Position numbers and translations under genes: made by a program. The notes under the pieces were generated by a model. It was not told where the DNA came from and searched no databases. It worked only from the letters and a program-made list of their open reading frames with translations. DNA of 5,878 nucleotides. Origin: an archaeon (GTDB lineage Archaea > Iainarchaeota > Iainarchaeia > Iainarchaeales > Iainarchaeaceae). This document shows, piece by piece, positions 1-5,878 of the stretch (position 1 is the stretch's first letter; every line of letters begins with the position of its first letter). Location of the stretch: the NCBI GenBank assembly GCA_005239615.1, contig SBBR01000042.1, positions 1 to 5,878 of the forward strand. The letters are read 5' to 3'.

Positions 1-3000
1 ATGTTTTCGCCCACGAGGCTTGTCTTCGCGATGTCGAGCCCGAATCCTGCTGTGCTGGAAAGCGCTGTGCCGTACACCTGCCCGCCGAAAGTCTTCTGGC
101 CAGCTAGAATGGAGTCCTTGATCACTGCGGCCGGCACCATCGCTTCCACTACATTGGTGTTGAAGCTCTCAGGGTTCTGCGAGAGCGTTGCGAGGTTGCT
201 CTCCGCGGCATCAAGGCCTTTTATGCCAATTAGGTTGAAGAAGCCTTTCAGTGCGCTCCCGAGGCCACCAAGCACCCAGTCGATGCCGTTCTTTATCGGC
301 CCGAGCACCTCAAGCGCCTTGCCGACCATGCCACTTATATCCTTGAACAGCGGCGTTTCGCCCCACATGAGGTAGGAGAACGGCACCATGCAGTCAAATA
401 GCACGTTCAGCGCCATTCCCGGGCCCATGCCAAACACAGGCCTGAATGCAGATGTAGCAGCAGATGTCGCGCTGCAAACTATGAGGTAGCTTCCAGCAGC
501 CTTCCTCTTTGCGCTCACAACTTCAGTGGTATCCTTCGGGTCAGGGCCTGTCTTGCTTTCAGCACGGAGCCTTGCCTTGTCCGCCATGTCCTTTATCTCG
601 CTGAGCCTTGAGAGGCCTGCGAGGCTCAGTTGTTCCGGCGGCCCCTTCCATATGAACGTCGCGTAGTAGAACTGCCCTTCCTTGGTCGGGGCCTTCATTT
701 TCACCGGCGCCTCGGTGATGAACCTGTATGGATGTATCCCGCACACCTTCAATCCAACCGTCTCCTCCACCGGCTTCTTTGACTTCTGGGTGTCTTGTCT
801 CTTCGCGGTTATCGCAACGCTTTTCCCCTGCGCCTGCTGGAGCTGCGAGCTTCCCACAACGCAAACGCGGGCAGGCGCGACAAACCTGTTCGTCTTCTTT
901 TCGAGCGTGTCCACCTTAACCTCATTCACCCTGTCCGAGAGGCTCGGCTCCTTCTCCTTTTCGCCTTCCCTTGTGCCTTGCAGGAAGAAGGGCGATTCCT
1001 GCGTGATGCCATAAAAGGCAGTGGTGCGCCTCCCCGAGAGGCCAATGGTTTCCTTTATGTCCGAGGTCACGTTGAAGTCGAGGCAGGTCGGAGAGTTGAA
1101 CTTCACTGGAATCTCCCCCTTGACCTGCAGGTTGTAGTTGAAGGTTCCCGAGGTGCTCTTGAGCAGCAGATAGCTCTCGTCCTCGCCTATGCAGCCCTCT
1201 ATCTGGTTATCGCGGAGGTTCTTGAGCGCCTGCCCAGCTTCCTTGGCGATTTCCTTCTGGAGCTTCTCATCAGCCCCGACAGCCTCCCTCACATAAGCCC
1301 GGACGTTCACCGGGCTCTCTGTTTCGGTTTTGTCCACCTCAACCCTTACAATGTAGCCCTGCTCGCTCCCGAGGTTCAGCGTGAGGACATTAGAGCCCTG
1401 CGGCCCCACAACAGAGCGCTTGTCGCTCCCGAATATTGTTTTCGCCACGTCCTTGGAAACGTCCTCGAGCGCCCTGTCCTTAGCCTCAACCACGCCAAGC
1501 CACGTGTCGAGCCTCTGGTTCGGGTTCAGGCCTTCGTCCTTGGGCAGGAAGTTGTTGACGTTCTGCACCCTCCCAAGGCACTGTTCGGTGAGCTGCCTTG
1601 CGCCAGCCCCTGTTGTTTCAGGAGTGATGTCCACGAGCACGTTCATGAGCTCAGGCACTAACCTGCTTCCCTCAACCCTCACCGAGCCGTTGAGCTGTAT
1701 GTTGTAGGCGCCGCACCCCCTGAAATTGTTGTTCATGAAAATCTGCTTTGAGTATCCCCCAAGGTATTCCCCGGCGTCTTTTCCCGGCAGGAAATCTACC
1801 CTGAAACCCTTCACTGAGCCCTGCTTCTGCTCTATTGCCTTCTGCAGCAGGCCTGCCGAAATGTTGTCCTGGGACATGTAAGCGTTGAAGGGCTTGAGCT
1901 TCACCCCTAAATCAGAGAACTTGCAGAAGCCGCGCGCGAGGTCCACCTGGTCGCAGTCCGCGCGCTGAAGCTCCGCGCTCCTGTTGGTTATCTGCTTCTC
2001 CGCGTCCCTCACTGCCTCATTAATCCTGTCGGCGAGGTAGCCGGCGAGTTGCTGCGCATCACAATAGGAGTTGTCGCATAATGGGTTGGTGCCAGAGGCG
2101 ATGATTGGGAACCTCACGGTCTTGGTGCCTCCTTCGCACACCTGCAGGGTGTAAGGTTCGCTGGCAGCCTCACCCTTTCCAGTGTCCTTGCCAATCTTTA
2201 TGTCCACGAATATGGGGTTGGAGTCAAGCGGTGCGCCACTCCTCACGAGGAAGCCCCTAATCCTTACAGGAACAGAGCTTCCTGTGTAGCTTTCCCTGAT
2301 GTCAAGGACCATGTTCAGCTTGGTTTGCGAGTGCGGCGGGAGTATGGTTCCAAGCGGTGCGAGCGTGAGAGTGTTCCTGCCTGTCGCGGGCCTGCTGATA
2401 TCAAGTATCCTAACTTCCTCGGCGCAGGTGTTCCTCACGGTTATTTCCTGCGTCCTCGCGCCTTCGGTTTTCGTGCTGAAGAACACCACATTGCTTGGCG
2501 TCACAACAAGGCACTGCGCTGCGGAAACGTGGGCTGTTATAATGACCGGGCCGAAGCTGAATGTCTGGCCGTTAATCACTCCAGTGATGTCCAACTCCTT
2601 CACTTCCTCGAGCGTTGTCTTCTCGTTCCTCAGCACCTGAGCCACAAGGGTCTTCGGCGGGAATACCTGGTCGCCTTTCCTGAGGAACTGTATTGGGTAG
2701 GGAGGCACTATCTGTATGTCCACGTTGCCCCTGCTGGTCGCGCTGGAAATCCTGAAGTCAACGTTCTCGATGTCAGCCTCCCCAACATTCCTCACGAAGA
2801 GCGGCACCTGCGCCGAGAATATGCCCTGGTCGTTCGGCCCGAGGAACAACTCAACATTGCGCGTGACCTGCAGCGCGTACCTCGGGTTCCAAACTAGCAC
2901 GTCAACAGGAATGCTCTTCTCAAAGCCCTCGCCCTTGTACACAAGGTCAAAGCCGAACCTCTGCTTCTGCGCATAGTTCCTAATCATGTTGTTTGTTACT

Positions 3001-5878
3001 GTCACGGTCACTTCCTGCGTGTCGCTCCGCCTAGCAGCGCCGCCCACTACTCCCGAAGCGCCGCTGCCCCGACCCACAGTACTCCCAACACCGACGCCTT
3101 GCCCTCCCGTCGAGCCAGCGCCCGATTGCCCTACGGTGCCTGTTCCACTGATTCCCTGCTGCGGCACGAGCCTGATTTCCCCTGCCTGCACTTCGAGGCC
3201 GGCTGCCTGCGCCCCGCCCTGCGAGATGCTCTCCGGCCTGAGCTCGAGCTGCACTTGGCACTCCTGCCTGTCTGCGAGCTTGGCTGTAAAGGTGTCGCTC
3301 GAAGTGGTTGTGAAATTGTTGTACCTGTAGTAGGAGGATGGGTCGCTCGGCCTGAGCTGGCCCGGCGCGCTGGGTACGCTTGGGTTGGACGCGTAGGTCG
3401 GGTTATTCCTGTAGTAATTTGCGAACTGCTGGTCGTAGAATCCCCTGTCCTCCATGCCGGATGCAACATAGATTACCATCCTTTCCTTGCTGAACTCGAG
3501 GCAGTCCTGCGGAACCTTTGGGTTGTAATCCACGACCACTTTCGTCTCCGCCGTCACAGTGAAGCCCGCCTCTGTCCTTCCGCGCGCGACTATCCTTGCC
3601 TCGCCGTGGCTAGTTTCCCTCTCGCCGTTGTACTCCGCGACAAGGACGATGCGCTGCGAAGTGTTCGGCTGGATGTTGGAGACAGGCGTGACCTTGATTT
3701 CCATGCCGCTTGGAAGCGGGGTGATTGGCTTGACCTCGAAGGTTATCTGCTGTACACCCTGCCTAGAGTTGTTCGCGAGCTCCATGAACCTTTCCTCAGT
3801 CCTGAGGCTTTTCGGTATCGTCACATGAACCTTGTCCTCCGCGAACTTCAGTATCCCTGCCCTTGTCACCTCTATTGTGCCGTCGAGCGCCTTGTAGCCA
3901 TCCGCCCTGACCTCATACTTCAAGGTGCCCGCGCTGAAGGTGTTCTTCACGAAGTACCTACCATTCGCGCCTTTGTTCGCTGTCCCGTTGCCCTGTATCG
4001 TGAGGAGGTTCTTCCCTTCAGCATCCGAGAGGCTGACCTGTGCGTTGGTTATGGGGTTCCTTTCCTCATCCTGCAGGCTAATGGAGAAATCCTCGCCGAA
4101 CACCACGCTTTCTGGCGTTGTCCTCAGCGAAACCGCCTTCTCTTTGTACACATCAAAGCGGAACTGCTCGTTGAGCGTGCTCTCGCCCGACACCAATTGC
4201 AGGGTGATGTAGGAGTTCTCCGGCCGCAGTGCCTTGAAGAACAGCCTCACGCTTGTCTGCTCGCCCTGCCTGAGCGTGACGTTGTCCACCTGTATCGAGG
4301 TGTCCTCGCTGTTGGAATCCGGGAATTCCCCATAATCGTCAATGCCGAAGCCCTGGAACCCTATCTTCGGGCTCTGCTTTGCGGTAGAGGCCTTTATCGT
4401 GACGGCCCTCGCTGCCGAGGGCGAGAGCGAAATGTCCAGCGCGTACAACCCTCCAAGCACAGCTTTGAAGGTTTCAGGCCCGAATTCCGAACCGTCGCTC
4501 CTCACGAACTTGTACGAGGCGCAGAGCGCATTGCTGCACTGTGCGCTGGCCTCCAGTATCCTCGCCTTATCTACCTTGGTTTCCGCGTAAAGGGATGTCT
4601 TTCCGGAGCTGAACTGCTGCAGCCTGAGCTCAGGGTCTGCAGGCGTCCTGTAAATCGAGTTCCCGATTGTGCTCCATGCCCTGTGGCGCACCTCAATGTC
4701 TGGGGCGGTCGCTGTTTCCTTCGCCTTCACGCGCACCCTTATTATTTTCTCGCCCGCGCTCTGGAAGTAGAGCTCGAGCCACTTGTTGTAACCACCTTCC
4801 TTTCCTGAGTTCTCAAAATCAAGGGCCTCGAATCCCGGCGCAGGGTTGGGGGAATAGCTCCTGCCGTAGAAGCTGCTCGCCCCCACTGTCGCGAAGCCTG
4901 TTATGCCGGCGTCCTGCGAGTCAACGAAATTAACGGTGTCATCACCAAGCCTCACATGGAAGCCGTTCCTTGTAGTTCCTGAGGAGTAGTTCACCCTGAA
5001 CTTGAGGAAATAATCAACGCCCTTTGCAAGGCCCTCGGCCTTAGTGCCATCGATGTTGAACACCCCCATGAACTCGGTGTCAGGAGCGGTGCCGGAGCCC
5101 TTCGCGCCCTTTGGCGAAACAGTTATTTCGTTCACATCCTGCACGTAAGCCTCTTCCTCAAAAGCGTTGCCTTCATCATCGGTGAATGCTATGTTCACGT
5201 ACTTGTTTCCGCGCGGGTTGAACACGAGGCCTGGCTCATACTCGCCCTCCACTAGCACGTCCTTGCCTCCTGTTATGGAGATGAAGCCGTGCTGCACTTC
5301 CTTGCCGTCCTTGTCAAGGACCTTTATGCTGACCTGCGAGTAGGGCTCCCTCATTGTTATGAATGCCTCGTTCTTGAATGTCTCGAGGATTTTCACGCTC
5401 TCCTCTCCTTCAAGCGCCCCCTTGGATGCCTTCACGACAATTGTTGCGTTGAGCGGCGCGAGGAGCACGAATTTTCCAGTTACATCCGTCTTCTGCGGAG
5501 GCACACCAAGCGGGGAGAGACCGTTCGCGTCCTCCTGGAAGAAATTGAGCGTTGCATCGTTGATTGGCTTGCCCTTGTCGTCTGCAGTGTAGATCGTGAG
5601 AGAGCCGGAGTTGGTTGCGGTGCCGCGCAGCAGCACTATGCTCGCCCTGTTTGACTCGGCAAGCCTTACTTTTTGCTTCGCTGGAAGGTACTGGTCGTTC
5701 CACGCTCCAACGAAATAGTCCCTCTCAGCCGAGAGGTTCTCGAAGACTACCTCGCCCGCGAGCTGGGTTTCCTTCGCGCCGAGCACCTCCCCTGATTCGC
5801 TGTAGAGGGTGACCGTGATTGACTGGAGCGGCCTTCCGGTCGCGTCCAGCACCCCTACTGTGAGGGCATTGGTGCCAG
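1..5878 (-). CDS. Giant multidomain surface protein, internal fragment (both ends missing)
   Basis: One minus-strand frame is open across the entire window: 1,958 complete codons, no stop, no start decided here. The translation is protein-like throughout, with alternating beta-strand patterns, conserved Gly/Pro turns and paired cysteines, so there is no sign of a frameshift. Recognisable pieces are carboxypeptidase-regulatory-like modules (fr 1-258 and 586-675), Ig/CARDB/HYDIN-like modules (fr 419-1238), a Cys-containing alpha/beta part (fr 1239-1600) and a hydrophobic region (fr 1793-1885). Twelve N-x-S/T sequons (for example fr 47, 143, 296, 532, 738, 854, 1396, 1602) would suit an exported glycoprotein. 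Arg is mostly AGG and Ile often ATA, as in many archaea. These domain types in other organisms mediate adhesion, cell-cell contact or cell-surface structure; I see no catalytic site. The exact function is unknown, and the signal peptide, if any, lies beyond the right edge. Neighbouring genes cannot be judged. Confidence 0.95.
3..362 (-). other. Gly-rich amphipathic tail, continuing past the left edge (fr 1839-1958)
   Basis: A series of short hydrophobic, glycine-containing helices follows the presumed membrane segment: GMVGKALEVLGPIKNGIDWV (fr 1849-1868), LGGLGSALKGFFNLIGIKGL (fr 1869-1888) and NVVEAMVPAAVIKDSILAG (fr 1908-1926), with Gly/Ser/Thr-rich loops such as TFGGQVYGTALSSTAGFG (fr 1929-1946). 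The composition resembles membrane-interfacial or helix-packing sequence rather than another Ig module. The protein does not end here: there is no stop up to position 3. Function unknown. Confidence 0.45.
363..500 (-). other. Hydrophobic, probably membrane-associated segment(s) (fr 1793-1838)
   Basis: Right after the basic cluster KRK (fr 1790-1792) comes AAGSYLIVCSATSAATSAF (fr 1793-1811), then after a short Gly/Pro turn MALNVLFDCMVPFSYLMW (fr 1821-1838). Each is about the length of one membrane crossing, with one Asp in the second. Either two weak transmembrane helices forming a hairpin, or one helix plus a re-entrant piece, would fit. Lys/Arg before the first stretch would favour that side being cytoplasmic under the positive-inside rule, which conflicts with an exported N-terminal part, so topology is uncertain. 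Confidence 0.5.
501..1076 (-). other. Beta region with Cys pair ending in a charged helix (fr 1601-1792)
   Basis: Strand-rich pieces include FYGITQESPFFLQG (fr 1621-1634), FVAPARVCVVGS (fr 1665-1676), SVAITAKR (fr 1686-1693) and VGLKVCGIHPYRFI (fr 1707-1720); Cys 1672 and Cys 1712 sit in two such strands. A very charged Glu/Lys loop (fr 1638-1646) lies between two of them. From fr 1748 a Lys/Arg/Ala/Glu-rich helix (SRLSEIKDMADKARLRAESK, fr 1756-1775) leads to the basic cluster AKRK (fr 1789-1792) just before the hydrophobic part. The placement suggests a membrane-proximal domain. No family recognised. Confidence 0.45.
1077..1916 (-). other. Unnamed alpha/beta region (fr 1321-1600)
   Basis: Unlike the pure beta modules before it, this part mixes predicted helices and strands. 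Helices: SAGLLQKAIEQKQGS (fr 1340-1354), ARQLTEQCLGRVQNVNNF (fr 1426-1443), VVEAKDRALEDVSKDVAK (fr 1462-1479) and VREAVGADEKLQKEIAKEAG (fr 1529-1548). Strands: KGFRVDFLPG (fr 1356-1365), CGAYNIQLNGSVRVEG (fr 1388-1403), LMNVLVDITP (fr 1410-1419) and GYIVRVEVDK (fr 1507-1516). Cysteines at fr 1388, 1433, 1562 and 1598 could pair. No catalytic or nucleotide-binding motif (no Walker A, no zinc-protease HExxH) is seen. It looks like a globular domain of its own and is the part of the protein most likely to carry a specific function. Confidence 0.5.
1917..2162 (-). other. Cys-rich segment with a central charged helix (fr 1239-1320)
   Basis: Five cysteines fall in 72 residues: fr 1247, 1267, 1272 (as CDNSYC), 1308 and 1318 (as CDQVDLARGFC). 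Between the second pair and the third lies a long charged amphipathic helix, from AQQLAGYLADRINEAVRD (fr 1274-1291) to about fr 1305. The arrangement, Cys pair - helix - Cys pair, suggests a small helical hairpin pinned by disulfides, or less likely a metal site. I do not know a named family with this layout. Confidence 0.5.
2163..2522 (-). other. HYDIN/MSP-like Ig module with conserved Cys pair (fr 1119-1238)
   Basis: The order of motifs fits the HYDIN/ASPM/MSP-type Ig fold: CLVVTPSNVVFFSTKTEG (fr 1122-1139), then TQEITVRNTCAEEVRILDI (fr 1142-1160), then LAPLGTILPPHSQTKLNM (fr 1172-1189) and a closing SVPVRIRGFLV (fr 1201-1211). The family pattern is a first strand with 'V-x-F', a 'V-x-N-x-x' strand, a 'I-x-P-x-S' turn and a final strand, all present. 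Cys 1122 and Cys 1151 sit where a disulfide between neighbouring strands is plausible. Confidence 0.6.
2523..3026 (-). other. CARDB/Ig-like beta modules (fr 951-1118)
   Basis: At least two Ig-like units. The first contains EVTVTVTNNM (fr 955-964), FGFDLVYKGEGF (fr 974-985) and SIPVDVLVWNP (fr 988-998). The second contains FSAQVPLFVRNVGEADIENV (fr 1020-1039), whose 'L-F-V-R-N-V-G-E-A-D-I-E-N-V' pattern is very close to the conserved CARDB 'V-x-N-x-G-x-x-x-x-x-V' turn. CARDB domains are cell-adhesion-related modules found in many archaeal and bacterial exported proteins. This is the clearest adhesion-type signature in the window. Confidence 0.65.
3033..3155 (-). other. Gly/Ser/Thr-rich flexible linker (fr 908-948)
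   Basis: Seventeen of 41 residues are Gly, and the rest are almost all Ser, Thr, Val, Ala or Gln. It starts after IRLVPQQ and ends before the dibasic ARRSD (fr 948-952). This is a classic flexible linker that separates the N-terminal half of the fragment from the CARDB/Ig modules that follow. The Arg-Arg at its end is a possible proteolytic site, which is speculation. Confidence 0.8.
3183..3509 (-). other. Cys-bounded beta module with Tyr/Asn/Pro-rich insert (fr 790-898)
   Basis: The module opens with DCLEFSKERMVIYVAS (fr 791-806) and its closing half contains FTAKLADRQECQVQLEL (fr 863-879). This pairs with the later module at fr 1119-1238, which opens with QCLVVTPSNVVFF and has EITVRNTCAEEVRIL. 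In both, a 'C-L-x-[FV]' strand is followed by a second Cys at the end of a later strand, which suggests a conserved disulfide. Here the two cysteines (fr 792 and 873) are 81 residues apart rather than 29, because a low-complexity insert lies between them. Confidence 0.5.
3303..3440 (-). other. Tyr/Asn/Pro/Ser-rich low-complexity insert (fr 813-858)
   Basis: A 46-residue stretch is strongly enriched in Tyr, Asn, Pro and Ser, with YY pairs at fr 821-822 and 849-850 and short pieces such as NYYRNNPTYASNPS (fr 820-833). It interrupts a Cys-bounded beta module. It is likely an extended, exposed loop; Tyr/Asn/Pro-rich loops of exported proteins sometimes take part in contacts with other surfaces, but nothing in the sequence decides this. 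Confidence 0.6.
3510..3851 (-). other. Ig-like beta module (fr 676-789)
   Basis: The stretch QQITFEVKPITPLPSGMEIK (fr 709-728) followed by NTSQRIVLVAEYNG (fr 738-751), ARIVARGRTEAGFTVTAETK (fr 760-779) and VVVDYNPK (fr 780-787) forms a regular series of strands with short turns. This is the look of an Ig-like or fibronectin-III-like domain of an exported archaeal protein. It runs straight into the Cys-bounded module that starts with DCLEF (fr 791-795). No specific family is recognised. Confidence 0.45.
3852..4121 (-). other. Carboxypeptidase-regulatory-like domain 4 (fr 586-675)
   Basis: The segment ISLQDEERNPITNAQVSLSD (fr 599-618) is a typical first strand and 'N-P-I-x-x-A-x-V' turn of this family. 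It is followed by GANGRYFVKNTF (fr 636-647) and the near-diagnostic end YEVRADGYKAL (fr 655-665), where 'A-x-G-Y' is a hallmark of the last strand. The domain is separated from the first three copies by about 320 residues of other beta modules. Family membership is well supported; the binding role is not known. Confidence 0.75.
4122..4622 (-). other. Ig-like beta modules with a CxxxxC pair (fr 419-585)
   Basis: A short Cys pair, CSNALC (fr 447-452), lies in an otherwise beta-type segment and could form a local disulfide in an exported protein. Downstream, SIQVDNVTLRQGEQTSVRLF (fr 527-546) and SYITLQLVSGES (fr 555-566) have the pattern of a CARDB/Ig-like domain: a hydrophobic strand, a 'L-x-x-G-E-x-x-x-V-x-L' turn and a closing strand. 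The loop around fr 507-527 is rich in Asp, Glu and Gly and could bind a metal, but no defined calcium motif is visible. Confidence 0.45.
4623..5102 (-). other. Tyr/Phe/Gly-rich all-beta region, possibly jelly-roll (fr 259-418)
   Basis: The region alternates aromatic-rich strands with Gly/Asn/Ser loops: DYFLKFRVNYSSG (fr 288-300), NGFHVRLGDD (fr 304-313), GFATVGASSFYG (fr 327-338), then KWLELYFQSAGEKIIRVRVK (fr 365-384). A strand pair with the pattern 'YFLKFRVN ... WLELYFQS' resembles the core of galactose-binding-like or carbohydrate-binding jelly-roll domains, where one strand carries the 'Y-x-L-x-F' and a later one the 'W-x-x-x-x-F' pattern. I do not recognise a specific family, and no sugar- or metal-binding residues can be assigned with confidence. 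Confidence 0.4.
5103..5363 (-). other. Third tandem beta-sandwich module, regulatory-like (fr 172-258)
   Basis: VSIKVLDKDGKEVQHGFISI (fr 182-201) aligns with the D-x-x-G start of the two preceding modules, but the Pro after the Gly is replaced by Glu, so this copy is more divergent. Its signature Gly (fr 191) lies 89 residues after that of copy 2. A strand YVNIAFTDDEGNAFEEEAYV (fr 227-246) follows. It is probably the same fold; an Ig-like domain of another family is the alternative. Confidence 0.55.
5364..5627 (-). other. Carboxypeptidase-regulatory-like domain 2 (fr 84-171)
   Basis: This is the second copy of the module. The signature turn is DDKGKPINDATLNFF (fr 99-113), aligning with D-x-x-G-x-P of the first copy. 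The strand TDVTGKFVLLAPL (fr 131-143 area) is the typical 'T-D-x-x-G-x-F-x-L' segment that follows the loop in this family. The distance between the signature glycines of copies 1 and 2 (fr 14 and 102) is 88 residues, indicating a tandem array. Confidence 0.75.
5628..5876 (-). other. Carboxypeptidase-regulatory-like domain 1 (fr 1-83, cut at the N side)
   Basis: A beta-sandwich module of the carboxypeptidase-regulatory-like / CNA-B-like type. The first strand and turn read VLDATGRPLQSITVTLY (fr 9-25), matching the family pattern of a D-x-x-G-x-P turn followed by a strand with alternating hydrophobic residues. A later G-E-V-V-F-E-N-L stretch (fr 41-48) matches the usual Gly-x-x-x-Phe-x-x-Leu strand. 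Such domains are non-catalytic spacers or binding modules in exported proteins. The window edge may remove its first strand. Confidence 0.7.

Noticed and set aside
1..375. Plus-strand ATG at the first base with an open frame of 124 codons
   Set aside because: No upstream context, and the Ser/Pro-rich translation is the shadow of the Gly-rich minus-strand tail, which reads as sensible protein.
795..1661. Plus-strand open frame of 288 codons
   Set aside because: Same antisense register artefact; the opposite strand encodes coherent strands and helices of the large protein, while this frame has no recognisable motif.
1759..1791. LPxTG-like sorting signal at LPGKDAGEYLG (fr 1363-1373)
   Set aside because: The Thr-Gly of the sortase motif is absent, and no hydrophobic segment with a basic tail follows directly.
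1917..2162. Zinc-binding interpretation of the CxxxxC and CxxxxxxxxxC pairs
   Set aside because: Spacing does not fit common zinc ribbons or fingers, and in a presumably exported protein disulfides are the likelier use of paired cysteines.
2325..2897. Plus-strand open frame of 190 codons
   Set aside because: Also an in-register antisense shadow, opposite clear CARDB-like and HYDIN-like modules.
3099..4808. Plus-strand open frame of 569 codons
   Set aside because: It lies exactly antisense, in codon register, to the continuous minus-strand frame. Its translation is rich in Arg, Leu, Cys and His without domain patterns, and its openness follows from the rarity of TTA, CTA and TCA in the real gene.
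1..5878. Separate smaller minus-strand genes beginning at internal Met codons
   Set aside because: There is no stop between modules and no gap or ribosome-binding-site-like spacing that would divide the frame; a single continuous gene is simpler.
1..5878. CRISPR array, tRNA, insertion sequence or long direct DNA repeats
   Set aside because: None were seen on reading both strands; the repetition present is at the protein-domain level and strongly diverged in DNA.

Overview
The whole 5,878-base window lies inside one protein-coding gene on the minus strand. Reading the reverse complement in the frame whose first complete codon is at 5876-5874 gives 1,958 consecutive codons with no stop, so both the start and the stop codon lie outside the window. 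There is no intergenic DNA, RNA gene, promoter, terminator, CRISPR array or mobile element here. Positions below written 'fr' are residues of this fragment, counted from its N-terminal end (fr 1 = 5876-5874, fr 1958 = 5-3).

The fragment looks like the middle of a giant secreted or surface-attached protein. From N to C terminus (right to left in the window) it holds: three tandem carboxypeptidase-regulatory-like beta-sandwich modules about 88 residues apart (fr 1-258); a Tyr/Phe/Gly-rich all-beta stretch that may be jelly-roll (fr 259-418); more Ig-like modules with a fourth carboxypeptidase-regulatory-like domain (fr 419-789); a Cys-bounded module with a Tyr/Asn/Pro-rich insert (fr 790-898); a Gly/Ser/Thr linker (about fr 908-948); CARDB-like and HYDIN/MSP-like Ig modules (fr 951-1238); a Cys-containing helical and alpha/beta region I cannot name (fr 1239-1600); a further beta region ending in a charged helix (fr 1601-1792); and a hydrophobic, Gly-rich, probably membrane-associated region (fr 1793 onward) that runs off the left edge.

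The organism is probably an archaeon, quite possibly of the DPANN type. Among the first 17 Arg codons of the fragment 13 are AGG and 4 CGC, and ATA is the commonest Ile codon in the same part, a pattern frequent in archaea. Very long Ig/CARDB/carboxypeptidase-regulatory-like surface proteins are also common in DPANN genomes. This assignment is inference; no ribosomal or other marker gene is present.

The likely role is structural or adhesive: a long stalk of beta modules outside the cell followed by a membrane-proximal part. No catalytic motif is recognisable. The most interesting parts are the unnamed Cys-containing alpha/beta core and the internal hydrophobic region with its glycine-rich tail.
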